Below the pieces are notes generated by a model. That model worked only from the letters and a program-made list of their open reading frames with translations, had not been told where the DNA came from and did not search any database. A stretch of DNA of 64,000 bases from Capsicum annuum. Its lineage: Eukaryota; Streptophyta; Magnoliopsida; Solanales; Solanaceae. Below are positions 34,181-42,418 of the stretch, one piece after another. The DNA is taken from contig NC_061116.1 of the NCBI RefSeq assembly GCF_002878395.1, positions 124,183,552 to 124,247,551 on the forward strand, in the 5' to 3' direction. The position numbers were made by a program, and so were the translations under genes. The number at the start of each line of letters is the position of its first letter. Within the stretch, counting starts at the first letter, position 1.

Positions 34181-34389
34181 ATGGCGCCTATTGACATCTC
34201 ACATTCTCAAAAGAATTCTGCTAATTACTTATTCTCCATAGAAGAAAAAAAACTCAGGCCGCCAATAAAGCTCCGTCACTGAAGCTCAAGGCAAGGAAGA
34301 AGATATCCGTGGATAATGCAGCCGAAGTCGATGTGTTTTAGGTTTATTTTTGAGGTTCTAAAGCAAGTTCATCCCGCAATGGTATCTCT
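34181..34389 (+). pseudogene. Histone H2B pseudogene fragment
   Basis: H2B pairs with H2A in the nucleosome. The piece reads IFEVLKQVHP (about 34347-34376), one residue off the near-invariant H2B motif IFKVLKQVHP, and continues, after a one-base loss, as GIS (GGTATCTCT, 34381-34389), which follows HPDI in H2B. Upstream in another frame is KAPSLKLKARKKIS, resembling the Lys/Ala/Pro-rich H2B tail, and an ATGGCGCCT (MAP) start at 34181. The Lys-rich KKKKRxKKS linker before the helix is missing and similarity ends after GIS. Frameshifts and a stop at about 34254 make it non-functional. It could be a retro-copy or a fragment carried by a transposon. Confidence 0.7.
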
Positions 34390-34587
34390 TTTATTTAGAT
34401 TTATTTACGTGTTTACAAATGGCCTAACTAATGATTACATGGATTTTAATCTGTAGTAGAAAAGAGGCATAATTTGCAAGCCACGGTGGGTTAGCAAAAA
34501 AAATACAATGACTGAGAAAGAGCGGCGCAATAATCCACCATAATCACTGCAAAGCTCCGGCAAAGACAGAATCGATGAATAGTGTTA

Positions 34588-34833
34588 CTCTCTCTGTTTA
34601 AAAAAGAATGATCTATTTTTTTTAATTCGTTTAAAAAAGAATGATCCTTTTTTCTTGTTTGGCAATACTTTAATTTCAACTTTCCACGTGGCATGTTTAG
34701 CACCACAAGATTAAAGGACATTTTGAATAATTTGACACAACTTTAATTTACGGTCACAAGATTCAAAAGTTTGTTTATTTTCTTAAACTTTGTGTCAATT
34801 CAAAATAAGTCATTTTTTTTAAATGGAGGGAGT
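34588..34833. mobile_element. Stowaway-type MITE
   Basis: The left end CTCTCTCTGTTTAAAAAAGA and the right end read in reverse, CACTCCCTCCATTTAAAAAA, are inverted relatives of the CTCCCTCCGTTTAAAAAAGA end typical of Tc1/mariner-related Stowaway elements. TA lies at both edges. A second GTTTAAAAAAGAATGATC copy occurs at 34629. ORF 34491-34721 is not a gene. Confidence 0.8.
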
Positions 34834-35015
34834 GTATAAAATTTCTTTTGATGTAAAATTTTGAGTTTGATTCGAAGTTGCTCGATTGTTGCTCCTTTTT
34901 GGCTTTCTCTTCTTAATTAGTTTCTCAGTCACTCCTGATTATTAGCAATTAGTTTATTTTTTGATTTCTCCATTTGCTTTTTGATTTTAATATTTGCTAA
35001 ACCTATTAGTAGCCA

Positions 35016-35274
35016 TTTGGCCATGAGAAATTTTTTACTTTTTTCTGAAATTTTTTTCACTTTAGTAAAATAAGTGAAAACAGTAGTGTTAGGCCATGAG
35101 AATTCCAAATACAAAAACAAGTAAAACTTCTTTTCATTTTTTTCGCTCATACTTCTCTCACAAAATTTTAAAAATAACTTCAATTTATATTCATGGTCAA
35201 ACAAAACTTCAACCCCAACTCCAACTCTAACTTCGAAAAATTATAATTTTCAAATTATGATTTTCATGGCCAAA
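35016..35274. mobile_element. Small MITE with TTTGGCCATGA inverted ends
   Basis: TTTGGCCATGAGAAA at 35016 and its inverse TTTTCATGGCCAAA at 35261-35274 frame 259 bases of AT-rich DNA; a further GGCCATGAGAATTCC copy is at about 35092. No clear target duplication, so boundaries are approximate. Confidence 0.55.
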
Positions 35275-36769
35275 AGAGGAGTTTTGCAAAGTTCTATTTA
35301 TATATGGTGTTGTGTTATGTGGGTTTTGAAATACATGTGTAGTATCAGTACATGACTGAAGTGAGAAAGTGTTTTGATTTTTTGATCTATTAAAAGTTTA
35401 ACGAAGAAAGAGATTTGAATTTTATAAATCTTGCATTTTATTTTAAAGTTCAGTGTTAACTATTCCTACTATTGTATGTTGAATGAATGAGATTTTATTT
35501 ATTTTCCACCGTCATATTACTTCAAGGAATAAATTGAAACGAGATCCGAGATGAATATTATCTAATCACTAAATCTAGATCATATGCTCAACAAAAATAT
35601 TCCCATCTAAAAGACAAATAAAAAATACCATAAACAACTATTTAAGGAATCAAAAAAAAATTAAAAAAAAAGATGGACATACTTGAAGTTGGAACATCAA
35701 TTGTAAGACGTACATTTTGCATATTCATATCCCTGAAATATTATAACAAGGCTTCTTTTCTTACTAACAACATACTAATATCTTTAATTTAAAACCTTGG
35801 AACAAAATTATAAGAACAAGAAACTACAATCACAATCAGGTGACAAAATAAACAACTACAAAAAACAAATTAAACTATGCCAATACTTTGCAAAGCCAGA
35901 TTTCCAGAGTATGTCGAAAGTGCACGGCTACATAGATAGAAAATTTTAGTATGAATGAAACCAGCAAGGACTACGTATAAATCTTTTAAGTTCGTTTAAT
36001 CATCTCTCTTTTATTTTGTTGGTTGCTAATTCTCAACTCCTATTTAGTATCCTACTCTACGATTCATCCGCTACTTTTCTTATTATGAACATCTTCTTTG
36101 AAAGTGTCATTAGCATACTCCGGGGTTATTTGTTGAAGTACCTAAGTCCCATACGCCATTCTGAATCATTTGTGTATGAGATCCATAAGTCAATTAAAAA
36201 ATATGCAGGTAATCTCGGCTGTATCATCCGCTTTTGATAAATTTCACCTTCTTTTCTTTATCTCTTGCAGCAGTTTTTGACTTTGACTTTTGAATTTCTT
36301 TCAAAGTTTATCTATTTTCTTAGTCAATGTTAGTTTTTATACTCTTTAAAATAATATATTGAATACAATTGTGCTAGAATAAAGCATCTCTAAGAGGTTG
36401 CAACTGGACTAAAAGTGAAAGAAGAAAACAATGCAATGATACCTCTTTAAGATTACTTGAAATGAATAATTTAATTAAACCCCAAAGCATTATGTATTCA
36501 GAAAATTAATTGCTCATTTAACAAGGATCAATTTACTAAGAATATAGTAGAGACATGAAGGTAATTGAGCAAAACAACGAAATGTTGAGAAGAGATACAC
36601 ATATACCATCAACCTTGTGTTTTAAGAATTTTCTATAAAATGATAGATCTCTCTGCCGTCCTAGGTCTCCTCTTTTTATTTTTATTTATTACAAAAGAGG
36701 TAATCTTTTCATACTTCAAAAGTATGAAGATGGTTTTTGAAACACCTTGGGTTCTGTTCTTTTCAAAAT
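35275..36769. other. AT-rich intergenic DNA, no supported gene
   Basis: The longest ORF (36016-36237, 73 codons) ends just after a CAGGTAAT splice-donor-like site, but its product matches no family I know and nothing around it looks like further exons. I leave it as unassigned. Confidence 0.4.
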
Positions 36770-36879
36770 TTCGTGAGTTTGAGCCTTCTATTGAGTATAC
36801 GACTCACCATACTAGTCGTATGGTGTAGGTACGGGTCTAGGAACGCTAGTCGTATGTTGGTTAGTGTGATACCATTTGT
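36770..36879 (+). repeat. Group 2 LTR-like scrap
   Basis: TACGACTCACCATACTAGTCGTATGG and the following GTACGGGTC resemble the GTAC/TACGAGT dyads of group 2 U3. The piece TCGTATGTTGGTTAGTGTGA (36848-36867) resembles TTCGTATGTTGG.CAGAATGTGA at 38887-38907, the start of the E LTR. It stands at the left edge of the virus-like ORF cluster. Confidence 0.4.
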
Positions 36880-37006
36880 AGGGGGTGCGCGGATTTAATA
36901 GGTATAATAGATTTAATAGGTTTCTAGTGAATCTATTTTTATTAGTGCGTGGATATTTTGTTTTAATATCTTTTAATAACTTTCTTTTTTCGTAAGATAT
37001 ATTCAT
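36880..37006 (-). pseudogene. Start of a third ORF in the virus-like cluster (module c', truncated)
   Basis: ATG at 37006, nine bases after the preceding ORF, opens a Lys/Arg-rich reading frame (NISYEKRKLLKD and on). It loses its character at about 36880, where the LTR-like scrap begins. By position it would be the start of the long polyprotein ORF of a badnavirus-like genome; this is inference only. Confidence 0.35.
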
Positions 37007-37014
37007 TAATTATT

Positions 37015-37317
37015 TTATCCTGTTGTAATTGCAGAGTTACAAATTCTTGTATAATAATTTATCCTATCTGTGCTATAATGTATATCTAATTCTAGATTTT
37101 CAATGTTACTTATTATCTTGTGTTGTTCTTCGCGTAGTGAGTTTTTTAAATTATATAAACTATCACATGTACTTTTATCTAAATTTTCTAATGTTGTTTC
37201 TATCCATATTAATTTTTCTTTTAGGTCTTTCATTATTTGTCTAATTCGGTTTCTATAATTAATTTCATTATTTAGGTTTTCTTGATTTTCCCTAGTTTGT
37301 CTAATATATTCTAACAT
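37015..37317 (-). CDS. Predicted coiled-coil protein of 100 aa, virus-like cluster (module b')
   Basis: The open frame is intact from ATG 37317 and the product is strongly charged with Leu/Ile heptad spacing over about residues 25-90 (KDLKEKLIWIETTLENLDKS as an example), so a coiled coil is likely. No homologue is recognised by eye. It sits eight bases after the stop of the preceding ORF, across an A-run. Very AT-rich codon use sets it apart from the retrotransposons. Small coiled-coil proteins in second position are typical of badnavirus- and tungrovirus-type pararetroviruses, which is the main reason for the suggested origin. It is probably an inactive genomic copy. Confidence 0.4.
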   Translation of the reverse strand: MLEYIRQTRENQENLNNEINYRNRIRQIMKDLKEKLIWIETTLENLDKSTCDSLYNLKNSLREEQHKIISNIENLELDIHYSTDRINYYTRICNSAITTG

Positions 37318-37325
37318 TTTTTTTT

Positions 37326-37500
37326 TTAATCTGAATAATATCCTTCTGGGTAAATTTCTTCGTATAACTGTTCTAGATAATTTATAGTTTCAATTTCGTA
37401 GTCTATTACTTTTTCTAATATTAGTTTCTTAATATCTATAATTTCTATGTTTTTAAGTATATATAATATTAAAACTTTAAGATAATCTAAATGATCTATT
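37326..37500 (-). pseudogene. Module a', duplicate of the ORF at 37670-37855
   Basis: The frame shares the pattern K-x-LILY-x-L-(K/R)-N-I...DI-(K/R)-K-(L/I)-ILEK with the ORF at 37855-37670, at a spacing of about 340 bases. It ends YYSD and a stop at 37326. It lacks its own clear ATG and overlaps the end of the preceding short frame. No known domain. Confidence 0.45.
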
Positions 37501-37669
37501 TTTAAAATTGTTTTGTAGCTGTTTGTTTTAGTCTTAGTAGTTTTTGCATATTTTTATTAAGAAATTTTATATCTTTGTTTTCCATGTATTTATCTATATT
37601 TATTTTTATCTGTTTTTCTAGTAACTGCGTATTTTTTATATTTTTTTTTTAAAAATTTTATATAACTTA
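37501..37669 (-). pseudogene. Module b, short Lys-rich frame between a and a'
   Basis: After the stop of module a, the minus strand reads a Lys/Gln/Asn-rich frame (QLLEKQIKINIDKYMENKD, then a LLRLKQTATKQF end) to a stop overlapping the start of module a'. Position and composition match b', so a-b and a'-b' look like a tandem duplication. Confidence 0.35.
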
Positions 37670-37855
37670 TCATAGTAAGTATTTATAAGAGTAGTTAGGT
37701 AGTTGTGGTATATAATTTATTCTAGTCATGTAATATTTACCAAAAGCTTTTTCTAATATTATTTTTCTTATATCTGCTACTTTTATATTTCTAAGTGCAT
37801 ACAAAATAAGTATCTTGAATTTATCTACCATCACATCAGATATATTATCATTCAT
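37670..37855 (-). CDS. 61-aa protein, virus-like cluster (module a)
   Basis: ATG at 37855; intact short frame rich in Ile, Leu, Lys and Tyr, with the LILYALRNI and IRKIILEK words shared with module a'. It ends in a Tyr-rich tail. No domain recognised. Its Pro/Tyr/Asn-rich end (PNYSYKYLL) recalls the end of the plus-strand frame at 38322-38558 (PRYYKYNLK), which suggests that all three are versions of one first ORF. Confidence 0.38.
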   Translation of the reverse strand: MNDNISDVMVDKFKILILYALRNIKVADIRKIILEKAFGKYYMTRINYIPQLPNYSYKYLL

Positions 37856-37929
37856 TTTTCATAAATTTGCTTTTTTCAAAATATTCCCTTCAATCATGTA
37901 CACAACAAAATATGGTCATATTGGCTTAC

Positions 37930-38320
37930 TATATACTAGATTATTCTTAAATACTATGTTCTTCCGTCACTATTAACATGGTAATCCGGATACTTTTTCC
38001 CTTAAACAGCGCCTCTACTCTGGTTACTCCCCGCCACGGCTTCTTGCCTCATTGGTTTCACCTTTAGGATGGCATAGTCCTTAGGGATATTTCTCTGTTT
38101 CCTCTTTGTTAATAAACTTCTTAACATATTATTCTTCGAATAATTCTACTATAAAGTAACTAATATGAATTTATTTTATCATATCATGATTGTTGGGAAT
38201 TATGAAATTAGCTATTCATAATTATAAATAGATATACCTGTTCCGGTAGCTTTGATGTTTCTGGGTTTTGTTGTTCCATAGCTTTTTCCATTGGAGTATG
38301 TTTATCTAATTAACTGAGTA
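37930..38320. other. Spacer between the divergent virus-like ORF sets
   Basis: Contains a GC-richer island (about 37985-38095, with CTCCCCGCCACGGCTTC) and a minus-strand frame reading MEKAMEQQNPETSKLPEQ (from about 38293) that ends at about 38210. Possibly a leader region or the N-terminus of a further ORF; unassigned. Confidence 0.3.
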
Positions 38321-38321
38321 A

Positions 38322-38558
38322 AATATTTTTTGTGGAATAATTAAAGAATCGTTAATTAGTAATTATTCAGAATATATAAGTCTAAATAAAACAAAAGAAA
38401 ATCCACAAAAACTAGCCTATTTAATTACATTAATATCTAGTATTGAATCAAAATTAATAACACATTTAAAATCTAGAAGAATGAAACATATACCGCCTAA
38501 TTATAATAAAATTAGATTTAGATATCCACCAAGATATTATAAATATAATTTAAAATGA
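38322..38558 (+). pseudogene. Virus-like cluster, first ORF on plus strand (module a'', no start seen)
   Basis: Open for 78 codons to a TGA at 38556-38558, with no ATG near its beginning. It is rich in Ile, Lys, Asn and Tyr. Its stop overlaps the next start as ATGA (38555-38558), the linkage that badnavirus-type pararetroviruses use to pass ribosomes from one ORF to the next. The C-terminal PRYYKYNLK resembles the module a end. Confidence 0.4.
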
Positions 38559-38767
38559 ATAAAATACAACGATATAAAGAATTAAAACAAATTATCTCTG
38601 AAAAACGTAAAGAATTAAAAATAAGAATAGAAAGACTAAATTATAATATATTTGCCGGAGTTAGTAAAAATTCAATAGATACACAAAAAGATGAAATATC
38701 AAAATTAGAATCACAAATAGATAGTTTAGAATATGTATATCAACATGACCTATTCACAATAAAATGA
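38555..38767 (+). CDS. 70-aa coiled-coil protein, virus-like cluster (module b'')
   Basis: Intact from ATG 38555 to the TGA at 38765-38767. The sequence is highly charged with heptads in two blocks, about residues 5-28 (RYKELKQIISEKRKELK) and 45-62 (KDEISKLESQIDSLEY), so a coiled coil is very likely. It is linked to both neighbours by ATGA overlaps. Length, position and coiled coil fit the second ORF of a badnavirus-like genome. No homologue could be confirmed. Confidence 0.45.
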   Translation: MNKIQRYKELKQIISEKRKELKIRIERLNYNIFAGVSKNSIDTQKDEISKLESQIDSLEYVYQHDLFTIK

Positions 38768-38870
38768 ATAAAGAAGAATTTATAATAGATGAAAAAATAT
38801 ATGAAAACTACGAAGGATCAAAAATAAAAATAGTATTTTCTAATCTAGGACGAAGATATAAGAAAATAGG
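38764..38870 (+). pseudogene. Virus-like cluster, third ORF start (module c''), cut by element E
   Basis: ATG at 38764 overlaps the previous stop. The frame (KEEFIIDEKIYENYEG and on) stays open for about 35 codons until the E LTR begins at 38871. It does not resemble the minus-strand c' start. It would be the N-terminus of the large polyprotein if the pararetrovirus reading is right; the diagnostic movement, protease and RT domains are absent. Confidence 0.35.
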
Positions 38871-40710
38871 TGTTAGGCTAAGAATTCGTATGTTGGACAG
38901 AATGTGATGTCCAACTTTTTGATCAAGGTACGAGTAGAAGGTACCACTCGTAAGATGTGGGTACAAGTGAGGTGTCCAAACCCTACCCACCTGCAAAAAT
39001 TTTTACAGTTTAAGTTGGAAGTATTTTGGACATTTTTCTTCTTAACTCCTTTTGACCCCACAACATAAAACACCTTTAGAGGCTTATTTGACCTCTTATT
39101 CTCAGTAAAACACTCTCAAATCTTTTTCAAGCTCTTGGTTCAAGAAAGGCTAGGGTTTTCTTCAACTCAATTAATGAAGGATCTAAAGGATGGTTTTTAT
39201 CTGTCTTCCTTGTTATTTAAGGCATGCTACTCCTCCATCATGTTTAGTTCAACTAAAAGCATGTTTTAATGAGTAGTTTTCAAAGCATAATTTTGATGTT
39301 GTTTTGGGTTTTGAAATATGTGTTGGGGGTTTAGGTTATCAGTGGTTGGGTAATGTTTTCCCATGTTTTACTTATGATTTTCATGTTAGAATTGTGATTT
39401 AAAGATTTGGTTTATTAGGGATGGTCAATTGGTACTTGGTTTTAGTTTTTAAAATCTTATGCCCTTATCATGTTTATTAAAATGCTTATGATAATGTTTT
39501 TATCACATAGTTTGACTATTACTGAAGTCCTTGCATTGCATAAAAGTTAATGGAACCTAAATTGGTTTAAATTGTTTTAAAAGGATTGGAAAGTCCTTGG
39601 TAGCCATGATATTGGTTTAAATGGAAATTTTGGAGTTAATTTGGTTTAATGACTTTGGTATGACATAAATGGATCTAGTGTTGGTATGACGATATCAATG
39701 GTTAATGCCTAATACATAAGATTCCTTGGTAATTGGTTGATTATGTGTGAATGGTTTTAATATGGGAATAAAGGGGGATATATTAGCGAAGTAGTAGAAG
39801 GTGGCGGTCTCGGGGGAACTAAAACAGGAAACTCACGTTTGCCGATGTGAGGTTGGCCTGGTGATCGTGTTCATCATTTCATACTTATATTTTGGGAGAT
39901 GTACTACTCATCTCGAGTTGTTTTCTCTTGCTCATGCGGCTAACACGCGTCGGGTACCTTTCAGCAAGGGGAGTTGAACCCATATGGCCTATGGATGGAT
40001 TTAGGACAACAGAGCTACACAATCCCAGGTTAAAGGTCTTAGATGCATACTAAATCGGTTCTCTTTCTGGGCATGATATATATATATATGTATGAATGAT
40101 ATTGAATTTAGTTATTTACTAGGTTTTAAATATTGGCATTAGTTTATTCTTACTCTTGAGTACATGCTAGCGTTCACCCGCTAACCCATCTTTAGGCATT
40201 GTATCCCCACGCGATGCAGGAACCATCCATACTACTTTTCTTGCTCAGTATTTTGGATTCGGGAACAACTTTGTGTTGGACTAAAGAGGTGAGCTTCCAT
40301 ACTTTGAAAGACTTCATTTCATGTTATGGACTTCTCTACCTTCTTTGTTTACTTATTAGACTTTGTTTTTTGGCTATGATTAGTGGCATGTCCCAACCGG
40401 ATTTTTTTTATTTCACATAAAGGATTTGGGTGAATACTTTGCGCATGGGCTATGTTAATAATGGTGTCAGCCTTGGCATTGGTATTGGTATTAGGACTGA
40501 CACTGATTGGATGTTTGGTTGGACGTGTTGATGATTATGGTTGTGAACATCATTAAATGTCTTTCAATTATAATTATTTTATCTTGTTATATGTTTGGAA
40601 TTCATTCGCATAGGGTACAGGGTATTTATGGTTGGGAATTTGGGGTTGTCTCTAATTTGGGTTGGACTTGAGATGCTCGACACAACTAAACCCTAGTTTA
40701 GGTCATATCA
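38871..40710 (+). repeat. 5' LTR of element E
   Basis: Ends GGTCATATCA before the primer site. Shares with B and J the GACTTTTTG..CAAGGTA and TACGAGT dyads (38925-38975), GGTGAGCTTCCATAC (40287-40301) and the GTGGCATGTCCC.AC block (40384). The minisatellite of B and J is absent. Its first ~45 bases do not match the B start, so the true 5' edge may be lost. Confidence 0.72.
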
Positions 40711-40712
40711 GA

Positions 40713-40727
40713 CTAGTATCAAAACCC
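40713..40727 (+). promoter_or_regulatory. Primer-binding site of element E
   Basis: CTAGTATCAAAACCC, two or three changes from TTGGTATCAGAGCC, right after the LTR. Confidence 0.65.
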
Positions 40728-40922
40728 TCAATTCATGGTTAATTGGGAGTCCACAAAGCTGTGTCAAGTAGAGTCTCTTTTAAAGGTGTATAGTATGCCA
40801 CACTCATAAGAAGAGGCTACGAGACATTTAGGAATATTTCTCATTCTTGTTTTCATTTTTCAAGTTATAGAGTCTAAGGTCCAGAATTCTCCTCTAATCC
40901 CTATTTGTTCACTTATTAGATC

Positions 40923-42225
40923 ATGCCTCCTCGATGATCTGATGCTCACGGAAACTCCTCTGTTCCACCGTGGATAATGATGATGGGACCTATTCTACTT
41001 ATGGGGTCCAGCTCAATCTAGTGGTCTAGTTTTTGATTGTCCTAGAATTTCACCAGTTCCCTATAGTCCTCCTCTAGCTCCATATACTGATGTGATGAAC
41101 GATGAGTTTCCTTAGTCTATTCATATGTTGGCTCAGTTGGTAGCTTCTCAAGCTGAGAGTGGTCTATCGGTTACTCCATCTTCTGAGGCCACAAGGGTTG
41201 GATAGTTCAAGATGTTGAATCCTTTGTCCTATATTGGTATCATGGTAGAAGAGGATTCTTAGAATTTTTTGGATAAGATAGAAAAGATTTTTCAAGTTAT
41301 GTATGCTAAGAATATGGTGGGCATGGATTTTGCAGCCTGCCAGCTGAAGGATGTGGCGTACCAGTGATACGAATAATGAGATCAGTCAAAGGGTGACTAT
41401 ACTGAGTCATCCTTATGGGAGGATTTCTCTAATTCTTTCCTAGGCCATTTCTTTCCTTAGGAGTTGAGCGAAGCAGAGGTAAAAGAGTTTGTTAATCTAA
41501 AGTATGGTAAGATGTCGGTCAAGGAGTATGTCTTAAAGATTTACTAGTTATCTTGGTATACTCTGGAGAGGGTTTCTAGCGTGAGGGCTAGAATGAGAAA
41601 GTTCACTTTTGGGTTTTATAGAGACTTGTTATTATAAAGTAAGGTTTCCTTTTTGATCAAAGACATTGATATCTCTAGGTTGGTTATGTATATGCAGCAG
41701 GTAGTGGAAGAGATGAAGAAGCAGGCTACCATAGAGTAGAAGCATAGCAAAAAGTTTAGGTGCTTTAAGTAGGGTGGTGGCCAATAGTAGAATGGCAGAG
41801 ATGGTGGAAAGTGGACCAAGAAGAAGTGGGGCAACTCTGGATCTTACTCGACGGCTAGTATTTCTTACCTAAGGTCATCAGGCGATAGGCGTTTCCAAGG
41901 GGGCGACAACTTCAGGGCACAAAGTACCTAATCTCAGGCTAGTGAGGCTCAGTCAGCTTCATCATATCCTCCCTGCAGGTTTTGTGGTAGATTACATCAG
42001 GGTTATTATGAAGAAAGAAGGGATAAAAACTTCAGTGGTGGTCAGCTAGGGTGCATGATTAAGAACTATCCAGTGGCCAAGGTTGCTTCGGGGGCGAACA
42101 AGTATCCAGTTGCTTTATCATCAACTCCAGCACCAAAAGGTTCACCATCTAGTTCAAGCACTAGTCAAAACTGTCTTTATGCTGTCATTACCCGACAAGA
42201 GTCTGAGGCATCGCCTAATATCGTG
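40923..42225 (+). pseudogene. gag: gag of element E, broken
   Basis: Begins MPPR, then a TGA where Arg (CGA) is expected, then SDAHGNSS. The capsid block is readable: FKMLNPLSYIG (41210), NFLDKIEKIFQVMYAKN (41263), FAACQLKDVAYQ (41333), SLWEDFSNSFLGHFFP (41415), EAEVKEFVNLKYGKMSVKEY (41476). The zinc knuckle at 41980-42055 reads CRFCGRLHQGYY, with the last cysteine lost. Roughly a dozen stops, nearly all TAG where CAG is expected, and TGA at Trp or Arg codons. A final intact stretch begins at 42055. Confidence 0.8.
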
Positions 42226-42418
42226 ACTGGTACGTTGAAACCTTTTTCCCATGATGTGTACTATTTACTTGATCTGGGGTCCACTCTCTCTTCTGTGACC
42301 TCATTTGTCGTTGTGTATTTTGGTTTTGATTTGGAGTATGTTTCGGACCCTTTTTCTATTTCTACCTCAATAAGGTAACTTTGTGAATTGCTAGAATAGT
42401 TTATAGGGGGTATGTGGT
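42226..42418 (+). pseudogene. Protease N-terminal half of element E
   Basis: Reads VTGTLKPFSHDVYYLLDLGS, with the active site LLDLGST at 42265-42285 in place of the usual LLDPGST. The catalytic Asp (42271-42273) is kept. A frameshift follows at about 42375, and the KxVYRGxVV strand is cut at 42418 by element F. Confidence 0.8.

Noticed and set aside
36016..36237. 73-aa ORF with a following splice-donor-like site as an exon
   Set aside because: No recognisable family and no partner exons; kept only as unassigned.
40199..40420. 73-aa ORF in the E LTR
   Set aside because: The stretch is conserved as LTR DNA in B and J, where the frame is not kept.
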